Source: Leucobacter tardus
GTDB taxonomy: Bacteria; Actinomycetota; Actinomycetes; Actinomycetales; Microbacteriaceae
NCBI RefSeq assembly: GCF_017583045.1
Contig: NZ_JAGFBF010000005.1
Span: forward strand, 1,216,328 to 1,280,327
Length of the DNA stretch: 64,000 nt
Reading direction: 5' to 3'
Shown piece after piece: positions 17,137-25,873 of the stretch. The notes under the pieces are model-generated. The model was given only the letters and a program-made list of their open reading frames with translations. It was not told where the DNA came from and did no database searches. Position numbers and translations under genes: made by a program. Position 1 is the stretch's first letter; each line of letters opens with the position of its first letter.

Positions 17137-18431
17137 GCGCCGACCTGGATGACGGACACGCACTCGCCGGGCGCTACGTCGCCCCGGCCCGCTTCAACGA
17201 TGGCGTAGGCATCGCTCGCGCCGTACCCGCCGACCGAGTGCGACACCCGACGCGCGTGCACGGCCGGCGCGCACGTCAGCATACCGTCGTCCTCACCGAG
17301 GATCACCGGCAGCACTTGGAGACGCCCGGCGGCACCACGCCACCCCGTTGCGGCGCGGGCCTGCACGCGATGCCGATGGATCCGCGCGGCCCCCTGCATG
17401 GCGAGCAGCGTCGGCCGCACGAACAGCTCGAAACTGACCGCGGCGCTCACGGGGTTGCCCGGGAGCGCGAAGACCAGCGCGCCGCCGGCCAGCCGGCCCG
17501 CGCGCTGCAGCTGCCCAGGCTTCATCGCGACGCGCACGCCGATCACGTCCGGCTCCGGTTCGAGAGCGATGCGGACGATGTCGTGGGTTCCGGGGCCGAC
17601 GCCGCCCGTCGTGACGATCGCATCGCAGGTGTCTCCGAGCTGCGCGAGCATCTGCGCGAGGCCCGCGGCATCATCGCGGGAATGCCTCACCGCGACGGGC
17701 TCGATGCCGGCTTCGCGCAGCATTCCGGCGATGAGCAGCGAATTGGACTCCGGAATCTGTCCGCGCTCGAGGGCGGATCCGGGCGGCAGCAGTTCGGAAC
17801 CCGTCGCGACCACCGCGACCCGGGGCCGCCGATGCACGCGGACCGCTGCGATTCCCGCGGCGGCGAGCGCCGAGACCCCGGCGGCGGTGAGACGCCACCC
17901 GTGCTGCGCGATGACCGCTCCGGCCCCGACATCTTCACCTGCGGCGCGCACATTGGCCCCGATGCGGACCGGGGCGAGCACCCGCACGGTCGACTCGCCC
18001 CATTCCCCGGCCCCGCGATCGTCACCGCTCGTCTCCTCGACCGGCACGACCGCGTCGGCGGAAGAGGGAACGGGAGCGCCGGTCATGATCCGGACCGCCT
18101 CCCCCGCTTCGATGACCGGGTCAGCCGAACTGCCGGCGGCCACCTCGCCGATGATCCGGAGCGCGGTCGCGGCGTCGCCCGCGGCATCCGCTGCGCGAAT
18201 CGCGTACCCGTCCATCGCTGAGTTCGACCAGAGCGGCAGCGCGTGCGCCGCGGTGACGTCATCGGCGAGCACGTGCCCGAACGCGGCGCCGATCGGCAGA
18301 TCGATCTCGGGGGTGTTGGGGGCATCGGCGACGAGGCGGGCGAGCCAGTCGTCCACCGACCATGTCGTCCGCCGCCCGTCGGCCTGAACGTGCGCCGGAG
18401 CGAGGACCCCGCGCTGCGTCGATTCGGTCAT
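17133..18431 (-). CDS. moeA: Molybdopterin molybdenumtransferase (first moeA paralogue)
   Basis: A 432-residue MoeA. Diagnostic motifs are LPLWSNSAMDGYAIRA in domain I, GEAVRIMTGAPVP, the substrate-site block TTGGVGPGTHDIV, and KPGQLQ/ALPGNPVSA in domain III. The enzyme inserts molybdate into adenylylated molybdopterin. The ATG at 18431 was chosen over one ten codons upstream because GGGGGA precedes it. It is divergent from fdhD and co-translated with mobA. TTGGVGPG replaces the more usual TSGGVSVG, a difference also seen among actinobacterial paralogues. A second moeA occurs at 34.2 kb, so the two may have split roles, for example metal or target specificity. Confidence 0.9.
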   Translation of the reverse strand: MTESTQRGVLAPAHVQADGRRTTWSVDDWLARLVADAPNTPEIDLPIGAAFGHVLADDVTAAHALPLWSNSAMDGYAIRAADAAGDAATALRIIGEVAAGSSADPVIEAGEAVRIMTGAPVPSSADAVVPVEETSGDDRGAGEWGESTVRVLAPVRIGANVRAAGEDVGAGAVIAQHGWRLTAAGVSALAAAGIAAVRVHRRPRVAVVATGSELLPPGSALERGQIPESNSLLIAGMLREAGIEPVAVRHSRDDAAGLAQMLAQLGDTCDAIVTTGGVGPGTHDIVRIALEPEPDVIGVRVAMKPGQLQRAGRLAGGALVFALPGNPVSAAVSFELFVRPTLLAMQGAARIHRHRVQARAATGWRGAAGRLQVLPVILGEDDGMLTCAPAVHARRVSHSVGGYGASDAYAIVEAGRGDVAPGECVSVIQVGA

Positions 18432-18479
18432 CGCATCCCCCGTTCCGTGCACACCGAGCACCAGGTCTTCAGCGTGGCA

Positions 18480-18508
18480 TTGCTTACGCGCCCGTTCAAT
18501 GCTATCCA
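18480..18508 (+). promoter_or_regulatory. Candidate sigma-70-type promoter of fdhD-fdhA
   Basis: TTGCTT at 18480-18485 and TATCCA at 18503-18508 are separated by 17 bases and end 6 bases before the fdhD ATG, which overlaps a weak AGGAAG. It lies in the 83-base gap between divergent moeA and fdhD. The hexamers match only moderately. Confidence 0.4.
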
Positions 18509-18514
18509 GGAAGT

Positions 18515-19426
18515 ATGTCTCGTATCGCGGCCCGTCGCCGGGTCACTCGCATCACGGTGGGCGAGTACCGCAACTCCCGCTCGGACTCCCTGACAGCAGA
18601 GGAGCCCCTGGAGATTCGCGTGCAGGGGCGCTCCCTCGCGGTCACCATGCGCACTCCGGGACACGACGTCGAACTCGCGACGGGTTTCCTCGTCTCCGAG
18701 GGCGTGATCGCCGCCGCGGACGAGATGCTGACCGCTCGTTACTGCGCCGGGGCCGTCGACAACGTGAACACGTACAACGTGCTCGACGTCGCGCTCGCCC
18801 CCGGTGTCGCACCGCCCGACCCGAGTGTCGAACGCAACTTCCTCACGAACAGCTCGTGCGGGCTCTGCGGCAAGGCGAGCATCGACAGCGTGCGCACCCA
18901 GTCCAGATACACCGTCGCCGACGATCCGCTCGTCATCGACGCCGCGATGATCGCCGGATTCCCGGACACCCTGCGCGCCGGCCAGGCCGTCTTCGAGCGC
19001 ACGGGCGGCATCCACGCCGCGGCGCTCTTCGACGGCGCGACCGGAGAGATGCTCGTGCTCCGCGAAGACGTCGGCCGCCACAACGCCGTCGACAAGGTCA
19101 TCGGATGGGCGTTGCAGAACGGACGGCTGCCGGGCCGCGGACTCGTGCTGCAGGTCTCCGGCCGCACGAGCTTCGAACTCACGCAGAAGGCCCTGATGGC
19201 GGGGATCCCGATGCTCACGGCCGTCTCGGCACCCTCCTCGCTCGCCGCCGACCTGGCCCAGGAGATGGGACTCACCCTGGTGGGGTTTGTGCGCGGACCC
19301 TCCATGGTCATATACAGTCGCCCTGACCGGGTGGTCGATGCCGAGCTCGAGGCTGCGGTCTCGACCCCCTCTGATCTTGCTGCCTCAGCCCACGAGGTGG
19401 CCCTCGACGAAGTGGAGCAGCCATGA
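18515..19426 (+). CDS. fdhD: Formate dehydrogenase accessory sulfurtransferase FdhD
   Basis: A 303-residue protein with the active-site motif TNSSCGLCGKAS (Cys115 and Cys118), and conserved blocks ATGFLVSEGVI, REDVGRHNAVDKVIG and VSGRTSFELTQKA. FdhD takes sulfur from the cysteine desulfurase IscS and places it on the molybdenum of the bis-MGD cofactor, which activates formate dehydrogenases. Its stop overlaps the start of the molybdoenzyme gene (ATGA), giving one-to-one production of enzyme and maturase. A longer frame exists upstream, but the ATG used here is preceded by AGGAAG and matches the family length. Confidence 0.95.
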   Translation: MSRIAARRRVTRITVGEYRNSRSDSLTAEEPLEIRVQGRSLAVTMRTPGHDVELATGFLVSEGVIAAADEMLTARYCAGAVDNVNTYNVLDVALAPGVAPPDPSVERNFLTNSSCGLCGKASIDSVRTQSRYTVADDPLVIDAAMIAGFPDTLRAGQAVFERTGGIHAAALFDGATGEMLVLREDVGRHNAVDKVIGWALQNGRLPGRGLVLQVSGRTSFELTQKALMAGIPMLTAVSAPSSLAADLAQEMGLTLVGFVRGPSMVIYSRPDRVVDAELEAAVSTPSDLAASAHEVALDEVEQP

Positions 19427-21747
19427 CCCCGAAAGCCCCTCGTGAAGACTTCTCCGATGAGGATATGAAGATCACGGAGCCGAAGGACTACGCTGCCGGT
19501 CTGGGGGGCGTCGTCCACTCGATGGAGCCCGCGCTGAAGCAGATGGGCCCGCTGCGCACCGCGAAGCTGCTGCTCAAGATGAACCACAAGGACGGGTTCG
19601 ACTGCATGAGCTGCGCGTGGCCCGACCCGGATCGACGCAAGCCGGCCGAGTTCTGCGAGAACGGCGCGAAGGCCGTCACGTGGGAGGCGACACCGCTGAA
19701 GATTCAGCGGTCGTTCTGGGATGAGCACTCCCTCACCTCGCTCGAGGACAAGACCGAGTACTGGCTGGGCATGCAGGGACGCATCACCGAGCCCGTGTAC
19801 AAGCCGAAGGGCTCCGACCACTACGCGCCGATCAGCTGGGACCGCGCCTTCGACATCATCGGCACGCACCTGCGCGAGCTCGAGAGCGCCGACGAGGCCG
19901 CGTTCTACACGAGCGGACGAGCGTCGAACGAGGCCGCCTTTCTCTACCAGCTCTTCGCCCGCGTGCTCGGCACCAACAACCTGCCCGACTGCTCGAACAT
20001 GTGCCACGAGTCGACGGGCACGGCCATGGTCGAGACCGTGGGCATCGGCAAGTCGACGATCGCGTACAACGACTTCGGCAAGTCCGACCTCATCATCATC
20101 ATGGGGCAGAACCCCGGCACCAACCACCCGCGTATGCTGACGGCCCTGCAGGAGGCCAAGGAGAACGGCGCCCAGATCGTCGCCGTGAACCCGCTGCCCG
20201 AGGCCGGACTCTTCGGGTACAAGGATCCTCAGGCCGTCAAGGGCTATATCGGCAAGGCGACGAAACTCGCCGATCAGTTCATCCAGGTGCGCAGCGGTGG
20301 AGACATGGCGCTGCTCCAGGCCATCTCGAAGCGCGTACTCGAGGCCGAGGGCCGCGCGCCCGGCACCGTGCTGGATCATGACTTCATCGCAGCGCACTCC
20401 GACGGCTTCGAGGCGTTCGCCGAACACATCGCGCAGCTCGATGAGCGCGCGGTCGAGCAGGCCACCGCGGTCCCCACCGCCGAGATCGACGAGCTCGCCG
20501 ACCGGTACATCCAGGCCGACAGCGCCATCATCTGCTGGGCGATGGGCATCACCCAGCATCGCAAGGCGGTCGACACGATCCGCGAGATCATGAACCTCCT
20601 GTTCCTGCGCGGCAACATCGGCAAGCCGGGTGCCGGCGCCTCCCCCATCCGCGGCCACAGCAACGTGCAGGGCGACCGCACCATGGGTGTCTGGGAGAAA
20701 ATGCCCGAGTCCTTCATGGACGCGCTCGGCGCCGAATTCGGCTTCGAGCCGCCGCGCGAGCACGGGTACGACGCGGTCGACGGCATCCGCGCCCTCGCGG
20801 AGGGCAAGCTGAAGGTGTGGGTCGGACTGGGCGGCAACCTGCTCGGCGCGATCTCGGACACCAACCTCGCCGAGGCCGGCATGCGCGGCACGCAGCTGAG
20901 CGTGCAGCTCTCGACGAAGCTGAACCGCTCGCACGTCATCACCGGTGAAGAGGCGCTGGTCCTTCCGGTTCTCGGGCGGACGGAGATCGACGTGCAGGCG
21001 TCGGGCCCGCAGTACATCACCGTCGAGGACACGGTCTGCGCCGTCCATGCCTCCCACGGTCAGATCCCGCCGGTCGCCCCGGACGCGCGCTCCGAGGTCG
21101 CGGTCATCGCCGGCATGGCGCACGCGGCGCTCGGCGATCGCTACGGCATCGATTGGCTGTCGTTCGCCGAGAACTACGACCGGATCCGCGACCGTATCGC
21201 GCGGGTCGTGCCGGGATGCGAGGACTACAACGCGAAGACGCGACGCCGCGACGGTTTCGTGCTGCCGAACGGGCCGCGCGATTCGCGCACGTTCCACACG
21301 GAGACCGGCAAGGCGCGCATCACGGTCAACGATCTCGAGCCAGTGGAGTGCCCGCCCGGCCGGCTGATCCTGCAGACCCTGCGTTCGCACGACCAGTTCA
21401 ACACGACGATCTACAGCCTCAACGACCGCTACCGCGGCATCAAGAAGGGCCGCTCGGTGATCTTCGTGAACCCGGACGACCTCGCCGAGCTCGGCATCGA
21501 GGACGGGCAGATCGTCGACATCTTCAGCGAGTGGCAGGATGAGCCGGATCGTGTGCTGCGCGGCTTCCGCGCCGTCTCGTACCCCACCGCCCGCGGATGC
21601 GCCGCCGCGTACTTCCCCGAGGCGAACGTCCTCGTGCCGCTCGACAGCGCCGCGCTCGAGAGCAACACCCCCGTGTCGAAGGCGGTCATCGTGCGACTCG
21701 AGCCGTCGACCACGCCCGTCGGCGTGGGACGGCCCGCAGTGGTCTGA
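19423..21747 (+). CDS. FdhF/YdeP family molybdopterin oxidoreductase (formate dehydrogenase-like alpha subunit)
   Basis: A 774-residue bis-MGD enzyme of the oxidoreductase alpha subunit group. The N-terminal Fe-S region shows Cys61, Cys64 and Cys78 (GFDCMSCAWPDP, AEFCENG). Cys194-His195 in NMCHESTG is where the molybdenum ligand (Cys or selenocysteine) sits in formate dehydrogenases. MGD-binding blocks are IIIMGQNPGTNHPRML, ASPIRGHSNVQGDRTMG and VGLGGNLLGAISD, and a C-terminal molydopterin-dinucleotide-binding domain begins near RLILQTLRSHDQFN. GGAG precedes the ATG. There is no beta or gamma subunit gene, so it may work as a single cytoplasmic subunit with an unknown electron acceptor. fdhD coupling strongly favours formate as substrate, but YdeP-type relatives are not all formate dehydrogenases. 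Confidence 0.88.
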   Translation: MTPKAPREDFSDEDMKITEPKDYAAGLGGVVHSMEPALKQMGPLRTAKLLLKMNHKDGFDCMSCAWPDPDRRKPAEFCENGAKAVTWEATPLKIQRSFWDEHSLTSLEDKTEYWLGMQGRITEPVYKPKGSDHYAPISWDRAFDIIGTHLRELESADEAAFYTSGRASNEAAFLYQLFARVLGTNNLPDCSNMCHESTGTAMVETVGIGKSTIAYNDFGKSDLIIIMGQNPGTNHPRMLTALQEAKENGAQIVAVNPLPEAGLFGYKDPQAVKGYIGKATKLADQFIQVRSGGDMALLQAISKRVLEAEGRAPGTVLDHDFIAAHSDGFEAFAEHIAQLDERAVEQATAVPTAEIDELADRYIQADSAIICWAMGITQHRKAVDTIREIMNLLFLRGNIGKPGAGASPIRGHSNVQGDRTMGVWEKMPESFMDALGAEFGFEPPREHGYDAVDGIRALAEGKLKVWVGLGGNLLGAISDTNLAEAGMRGTQLSVQLSTKLNRSHVITGEEALVLPVLGRTEIDVQASGPQYITVEDTVCAVHASHGQIPPVAPDARSEVAVIAGMAHAALGDRYGIDWLSFAENYDRIRDRIARVVPGCEDYNAKTRRRDGFVLPNGPRDSRTFHTETGKARITVNDLEPVECPPGRLILQTLRSHDQFNTTIYSLNDRYRGIKKGRSVIFVNPDDLAELGIEDGQIVDIFSEWQDEPDRVLRGFRAVSYPTARGCAAAYFPEANVLVPLDSAALESNTPVSKAVIVRLEPSTTPVGVGRPAVV

Positions 21748-21766
21748 CCCCTCGCTCGCGCAGTCC

Positions 21767-21823
21767 GACCCCCGGCTGCGATCCGCACCGGCCTTCCGGT
21801 ATTGCGGACCGCAACCGGGGGTC
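21767..21823. promoter_or_regulatory. Compound inverted repeat between the molybdoenzyme gene and the Mop regulator
   Basis: GACCCCCGGCTGCG (21767-21780) pairs with CGCAACCGGGGGTC (21810-21823), with two mismatches. The loop itself holds a hairpin formed by CCGCACCGG and CCGGTATTGCGG. No U-tract follows, so it may be a factor-dependent terminator, an mRNA end structure or a regulatory site. Confidence 0.5.
21802..21814. promoter_or_regulatory. Operator-like palindrome upstream of the Mop regulator
   Basis: TTGCGGACCGCAA is a perfect inverted repeat with one central base. A related half-site pair, TTGCG-N5-CGCA, lies at 21857-21870 across the presumed -35 region. They could be the binding site of the HTH-Mop protein encoded just downstream; this is inferred from position and symmetry only. 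Confidence 0.4.
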
Positions 21824-21856
21824 GCGTCATGTGCAGCCGGGCACTGCGGCGTCGCG

Positions 21857-21886
21857 TTGCGAACTCCGCACTTGCGGCGATACAGT
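21857..21886 (+). promoter_or_regulatory. Candidate promoter of the mop-modABC operon (leaderless start)
   Basis: TTGCGA at 21857-21862 and TACAGT at 21881-21886 have an 18-base spacer, and the -10 ends 7 bases before the ATG at 21894. Transcription would then begin at or next to the start codon. There is no Shine-Dalgarno sequence before this ATG, which agrees with a leaderless message. Confidence 0.45.
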
Positions 21887-21893
21887 GACTTTT

Positions 21894-22307
21894 ATGACGC
21901 ACTTTCGGATGCGCGAGGCCGCGCAGTTGCTCGGCGTGAGCGACGACACGATCCGCAGATGGGCGAACGACGGTCTGCTCGAGGCCAGTCGCGATCGTGC
22001 GGGCGTGCAGGTGGTGACGGGTCGCTCGCTCGCGGCGCGCATCGCCCAGCTCGCCCCCGACGCCACCGGTGACGATCCGATCGTGCGGAGCGCGAGAAAC
22101 CGGTTCACCGGCATCGTCACGGGCATCCAGGTCGAGGGCCTCGTGGCAGTCATCGAGCTGCAGTCCGGCCCGAACCGCGTGGTCTCCCTGATGACCGCGG
22201 AGGCGTGCAGCGACCTCGCCCTCGAGGTCGGATCCCGCGCCACCGCCATCGTGAAGGCCACCCAGGTCATTCTCGAAGCCGCCCGCCCCGTCGACACCGA
22301 GGACTAG
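21894..22307 (+). CDS. HTH-Mop domain molybdate-responsive regulator
   Basis: A 137-residue protein. Residues 4-30 (MREAAQLLGVSDDTIRRWAN) form a MerR/excisionase-type helix-turn-helix. Residues about 67-130 form a single Mop/TOBE domain (NRFTGIVTGIQVEGLVAVIE, ending AIVKATQVIL) that binds molybdate in ModE-like proteins. It lies 4 bases before modA and heads the molybdate uptake operon, so it probably represses modABC, and itself, when molybdate is plentiful. Operator-like repeats lie in its promoter. It lacks the two tandem Mop domains and winged helix of E. coli ModE, so dimer or hexamer assembly would supply the binding pockets. Confidence 0.88.
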   Translation: MTHFRMREAAQLLGVSDDTIRRWANDGLLEASRDRAGVQVVTGRSLAARIAQLAPDATGDDPIVRSARNRFTGIVTGIQVEGLVAVIELQSGPNRVVSLMTAEACSDLALEVGSRATAIVKATQVILEAARPVDTED

Positions 22308-22311
22308 CCCC

Positions 22312-23130
22312 ATGCTCCGCACCAGGCGCACGCTCGCCGTCTCAGCGCTCGCCACCGCCGCTCTCCTGCTCGCCGGCTGCAGCGGTGGTGCGCCAGACGC
22401 CGGCGCCGATACGGCGGCGCCCACGAGCGACCTCTCGGGCGACCTCACCGTGTATGCCGCAGCGTCGCTGCAGGGCGCCTTCGAGCAGCTCGGCGACGAC
22501 TTCATGACCGCGCACCCCGACACGGACCTCACCTTCTCCTTCAACGGATCATCCGTACTCGCCACGCAGATCCTGAGCGGCGCCCCTGTCGACGTCTTCG
22601 CGTCCGCCGACGAGCCGAACATGGCGAAGGTCACCGACGCCGACCTCGCGGCGGGTGATCCCGACACCTTCGCCACGAGCGAGCTCGTGATCGCGGTGCA
22701 GCCGGGCAACCCGTTCGACATCGCATCGCTCGCCGACCTCGCCGCGCCCGGCCCCGACGGCGCAGCACCCGTCACGGTCGTGTGCGCCGCCGAGGTGCCG
22801 TGCGGCAACGCGTCGCAGCAGCTGCTCGAGCGCGACGCCGTCTCCCTCACCCCCGCGAGCGAGGAGCAGAACGTGACCGCCGTGCTCACGAAGGTGCGCA
22901 AGGGCGAGGCCGACGCGGGTCTCGTGTACCGCTCCGACGTACTGAGCACCGATGGCGAGGTCGAGGCCGTCGATATCACCGATGCCGCCGAGGCCGCGGG
23001 TGCGTACATGATCGCCCCCATCGCGGGCGGGTCATCGCCCGAGGTCGCCGAAGCGTGGATCGCGTACCTGAATTCGGACGAGGCGCAGCAGCTCTTCGCC
23101 GAGCTCGGGTTCGGTCCGGCGCGCGACTGA
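22312..23130 (+). CDS. modA: Molybdate ABC transporter substrate-binding lipoprotein
   Basis: A 272-residue lipoprotein. A signal peptide ends in the lipobox LLLAGC with Cys23 as the lipidation site. The mature part begins with a Gly/Ala/Thr linker and then the ModA fold: LTVYAAASLQGAFEQLGDDF, FSFNGSSVLATQI, GAPVDVFASADEPNM, with the C-terminal NSDEAQQLFAELGFGP. It captures molybdate (and probably tungstate) outside the membrane and passes it to ModB. The oxyanion-contacting Ser residues of the AAAS and NGSS motifs are present. Confidence 0.95.
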   Translation: MLRTRRTLAVSALATAALLLAGCSGGAPDAGADTAAPTSDLSGDLTVYAAASLQGAFEQLGDDFMTAHPDTDLTFSFNGSSVLATQILSGAPVDVFASADEPNMAKVTDADLAAGDPDTFATSELVIAVQPGNPFDIASLADLAAPGPDGAAPVTVVCAAEVPCGNASQQLLERDAVSLTPASEEQNVTAVLTKVRKGEADAGLVYRSDVLSTDGEVEAVDITDAAEAAGAYMIAPIAGGSSPEVAEAWIAYLNSDEAQQLFAELGFGPARD

Positions 23131-23141
23131 GGCGGACGCGC

Positions 23142-23969
23142 ATGAGGGATCCCGAGGCCGTCGCGCTGGCGCGCACCGTCCGCTCACGCCTCCCCCTCGG
23201 CGTGATCGTTCCGGCCGTGATCGGCATCGCGATCCTGGTGCTGCCACTCGCCGCCCTGGTGCTGCGGGTCGACTGGTCATCGGTTCCCGCGACGCTCGCC
23301 GATCCGGCGACGCGCAGCGCACTCGGCCTGTCACTGCTCACGGCGTCGATCGCGACGGTGCTCTGCGTCATCCTGGGGGTGCCGCTCGCCCTCCTGATCG
23401 CGCGCACGCGCGGACCGCTCGCCACCGTACTCAGGGCGCTGACCACGCTGCCACTCGTGCTCCCGCCGCTCGTCGGCGGGCTCGCGCTGCTGACGCTGCT
23501 CGGTCGCGGTGGTCTGCTCGGAGACTGGTTGCTCGAACTCGGCGTCCGCGTGCCGTTCACGACCCCCGCGGTCATCATCGCGCAGACGTTCGTTGCCCTG
23601 CCGTTCCTCGTCATCGCCGTCGAGGGGGCGCTGCGCGGTCTCGACGCCGAGATGGAGCGGGTCGCGGAGAGCTTGGGAGCGACACCGTGGACGGTCCTGC
23701 GGCGGATCACGCTGCCGCTCCTCGCCCCCAGCCTCGCCGCCGGGGCGATCCTGTGCTTCACGCGCGCGCTCGGCGAGTTCGGTGCCACGGCGCTATTCGC
23801 CGGCAACGCGGAAGGCAGCACCCGCACCATGCCGCTCGCAATCTACACGGCGTTCAACGGCGCCGGCGTGACCCAGGACGTCGCAATCACCCTGTCGCTC
23901 GTACTCGTGCTGGTCGCGATCGTCGCGCTGCTGTGCATGCGGTCGCGCGTGACGGGGGTCGCGCGGTGA
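23142..23969 (+). CDS. modB: Molybdate ABC transporter permease
   Basis: A 275-residue membrane protein with five to six hydrophobic segments. The ATPase-contact EAA loop reads ERVAESLGATPWTVLRRITL, and the molybdate permease signature LGEFGATALFAGN follows. It forms the homodimeric channel of the molybdate importer. It starts 11 bases after modA, and modC begins inside its stop codon (GTGA). The 20-residue cytoplasmic N-terminal tail is Arg-rich. Confidence 0.95.
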   Translation: MRDPEAVALARTVRSRLPLGVIVPAVIGIAILVLPLAALVLRVDWSSVPATLADPATRSALGLSLLTASIATVLCVILGVPLALLIARTRGPLATVLRALTTLPLVLPPLVGGLALLTLLGRGGLLGDWLLELGVRVPFTTPAVIIAQTFVALPFLVIAVEGALRGLDAEMERVAESLGATPWTVLRRITLPLLAPSLAAGAILCFTRALGEFGATALFAGNAEGSTRTMPLAIYTAFNGAGVTQDVAITLSLVLVLVAIVALLCMRSRVTGVAR

Positions 23970-25117
23970 GCGGACACGTGGAGCAGACGTCGCTCGATAC
24001 GGGCGCGCTCGATGCTCGGGTCACGGTCGGGCGGGGTACGTTCACCCTCGATGCGGAGGTGTACGTCGCGCCGGGCGAGATCCTGGGCGTGATCGGCGCG
24101 AACGGCGCGGGCAAGTCAACGCTGCTCGGTGCGCTCGCCGGGACGCTCCCCCTCCGATCGGGGCAAATCACACTCGGCGACCGGGTCCTCAGTCGGACGG
24201 ATGCAGCAACACCTGCGGTATCGGTGCCGCGCGCGGCGCGGCGGGTCGGGTACCTCGATCAGCGCGCCCGGCTGTTTCCGCACCTCGACGCTGCGGCGAA
24301 TGTCGCGTTCGGCCCACGGGCGCAGGGCCGGGGCAGACGAGCAGCTGACACCATCGCCCGCGAGTGGCTCGCGCGCGTCGGACTCGGCGATCGGGGCTCG
24401 GCGCGTGCCGAGGCGCTGTCCGGCGGCCAGCAGCAGCGCGTCGCGATCGGGCGCACGCTGGCGGCCGATCCGGCGCTCCTGCTGCTCGATGAGCCGTTCG
24501 CAGCGGTCGACGTGGCGAGTAGCGTCGACCTGCGGCACCTCGTCGCCTCGGAGGTCCGTCGCCTCGGCGTGCCGACGATCCTGGTCACGCACGACCCGGT
24601 CGACCTCATCGCGCTCGCCGATCGCGTACTGGTGCTCGAGGACGGCGTCATCGGCCAACTCGGATCCGTCGCCGACGTGCTCGGAGCCCCGTCGAGTCCA
24701 TTCGCCGCGGAGTTCGCGGGCCGCGCGCTCATCCGCGGTCGGGCGTCGGATCACGGCACGATACACCTCAATGGCGCACCGGTATCGGAGGTCTCGGGCA
24801 CCGGCCAACTGCCCCGCCCTGGCGCTGCCGCGGTGGGGAGCTTTGATCCGGCCGCCGTCCGTCTGACATCGCCCGCGGCGACGAGCACCGCGGCATCGAA
24901 CGCAGCGATCGCCGCGGAATGGCTCGGGACCGTGAGCGCGGTCTTCGCGAGTCGCACGGGCGTCCGGATCACCTGTACCGAATGGCCGGAGTTCGTCGCC
25001 GAGATCCCGGTCTCCCGCGCCGTGCACCAGCACATCGCCGTGGGCGACCGCGTCGGCTTGTCACTCGCGCAGAGCGACCTCACCTTCGCGGTGCCCCGCG
25101 CACCGGCGCACCCCTGA
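23966..25117 (+). CDS. modC: Molybdate ABC transporter ATP-binding protein
   Basis: A 383-residue ATPase started at GTG overlapping the modB stop. Walker A is GANGAGKS (44-51), the ABC signature is LSGGQQQRVAIGRTLA, Walker B is LLLLDEPFAAVD, and the switch His is in LVTHDP. The last 90 residues form a TOBE/Mop domain (NAAIAAEWLGTVSAVFASRT) that in ModC senses intracellular molybdate and inhibits transport. It closes the mop-modABC operon and converges with an unknown gene only 6 bases away. Confidence 0.95.
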   Translation: MSGHVEQTSLDTGALDARVTVGRGTFTLDAEVYVAPGEILGVIGANGAGKSTLLGALAGTLPLRSGQITLGDRVLSRTDAATPAVSVPRAARRVGYLDQRARLFPHLDAAANVAFGPRAQGRGRRAADTIAREWLARVGLGDRGSARAEALSGGQQQRVAIGRTLAADPALLLLDEPFAAVDVASSVDLRHLVASEVRRLGVPTILVTHDPVDLIALADRVLVLEDGVIGQLGSVADVLGAPSSPFAAEFAGRALIRGRASDHGTIHLNGAPVSEVSGTGQLPRPGAAAVGSFDPAAVRLTSPAATSTAASNAAIAAEWLGTVSAVFASRTGVRITCTEWPEFVAEIPVSRAVHQHIAVGDRVGLSLAQSDLTFAVPRAPAHP

Positions 25118-25123
25118 ACCGCG

Positions 25124-25873
25124 TCAGACTGCGGTGATCCAGGTGTCGACGACCAGAAGCCCCTCGGGTAACTGAGCGACGGCACGTGCGAGGTCGGGGT
25201 GCTGATCGAACACAACGACGTGCCAGATATCGTCCCCGTGCGCTGAGACGCCGCCGACAACGGACACGACCTCAGAGTCCGGGAGCGCTCCGATGATGCG
25301 CTCCGCACGGTCGACGTCTTCCGCCGACCACCGCACGGGCGACACGAGGACGCGCGCCCCGAAGCCGTGCGCGTCGACTTCCTGCGCAAGCGACTCCACC
25401 GCAGTCGAGACCACCGAGTAGACCGTCGTCTCGCGGACCACGATGGGATGCACCACGCTGACGCGCGGATCGCCGGCAAGCCCTGCGACCCAGTCATCGA
25501 GGTCGGCTGTGAGGCACCGCGATGCACTCTCCCCGGCGAGCAGCATTGTCGCACGGGCTCGCAGGTTCGCGTACTCCGTCTGCATGCGGCCGAAAGGCCT
25601 CGCCGCTGGATCCTCGACGTTCCAGTGGCCCACCGTCAGCTCAGAACCCCCGAGCTCACCGACGACGCGGACCCCCGCAGCGTCGTGCGGTGGTTCCGCG
25701 CCGCTCCACGTCAACCCGCGAACCGAGCCGCGATCCTGGCACGACGGCGAATCCGCTCCCGGTCGATCCGGACTCAGTACCCACCGATCAGTCGATACGC
25801 GGTACACCCACCCCGTGACCGCGACGCGACCCGCAGTGCGAGGCGACGAACTCAGCGAGCAATGCGTGCACAT
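25124..25873 (-). CDS. Protein of unknown function coupled to a small secreted protein
   Basis: A 249-residue protein with no family I recognise. Its ATG overlaps the stop codon that ends the second reading frame of the preceding secreted-protein locus (TGATG), pointing to coupled translation. It begins MCTHCSLSSSPRTAGRV and has a mixed alpha/beta C-terminal half (EVVSVVGGVSAHGDDIWHVVVFDQH). There is no signal peptide or membrane helix, so it is probably cytoplasmic. An intact frame of this length without a recognisable domain, next to an AT-richer gap, suggests a lineage-specific or transferred gene. A longer frame extending to 25984 is possible but would run through the secreted gene. Confidence 0.6.
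   Translation of the reverse strand: MCTHCSLSSSPRTAGRVAVTGWVYRVSTDRWVLSPDRPGADSPSCQDRGSVRGLTWSGAEPPHDAAGVRVVGELGGSELTVGHWNVEDPAARPFGRMQTEYANLRARATMLLAGESASRCLTADLDDWVAGLAGDPRVSVVHPIVVRETTVYSVVSTAVESLAQEVDAHGFGARVLVSPVRWSAEDVDRAERIIGALPDSEVVSVVGGVSAHGDDIWHVVVFDQHPDLARAVAQLPEGLLVVDTWITAV

Noticed and set aside
18739..21390. Open frame of about 880 codons on the minus strand
   Set aside because: Antisense to fdhD and the molybdoenzyme gene, which have clear motifs and start signals.
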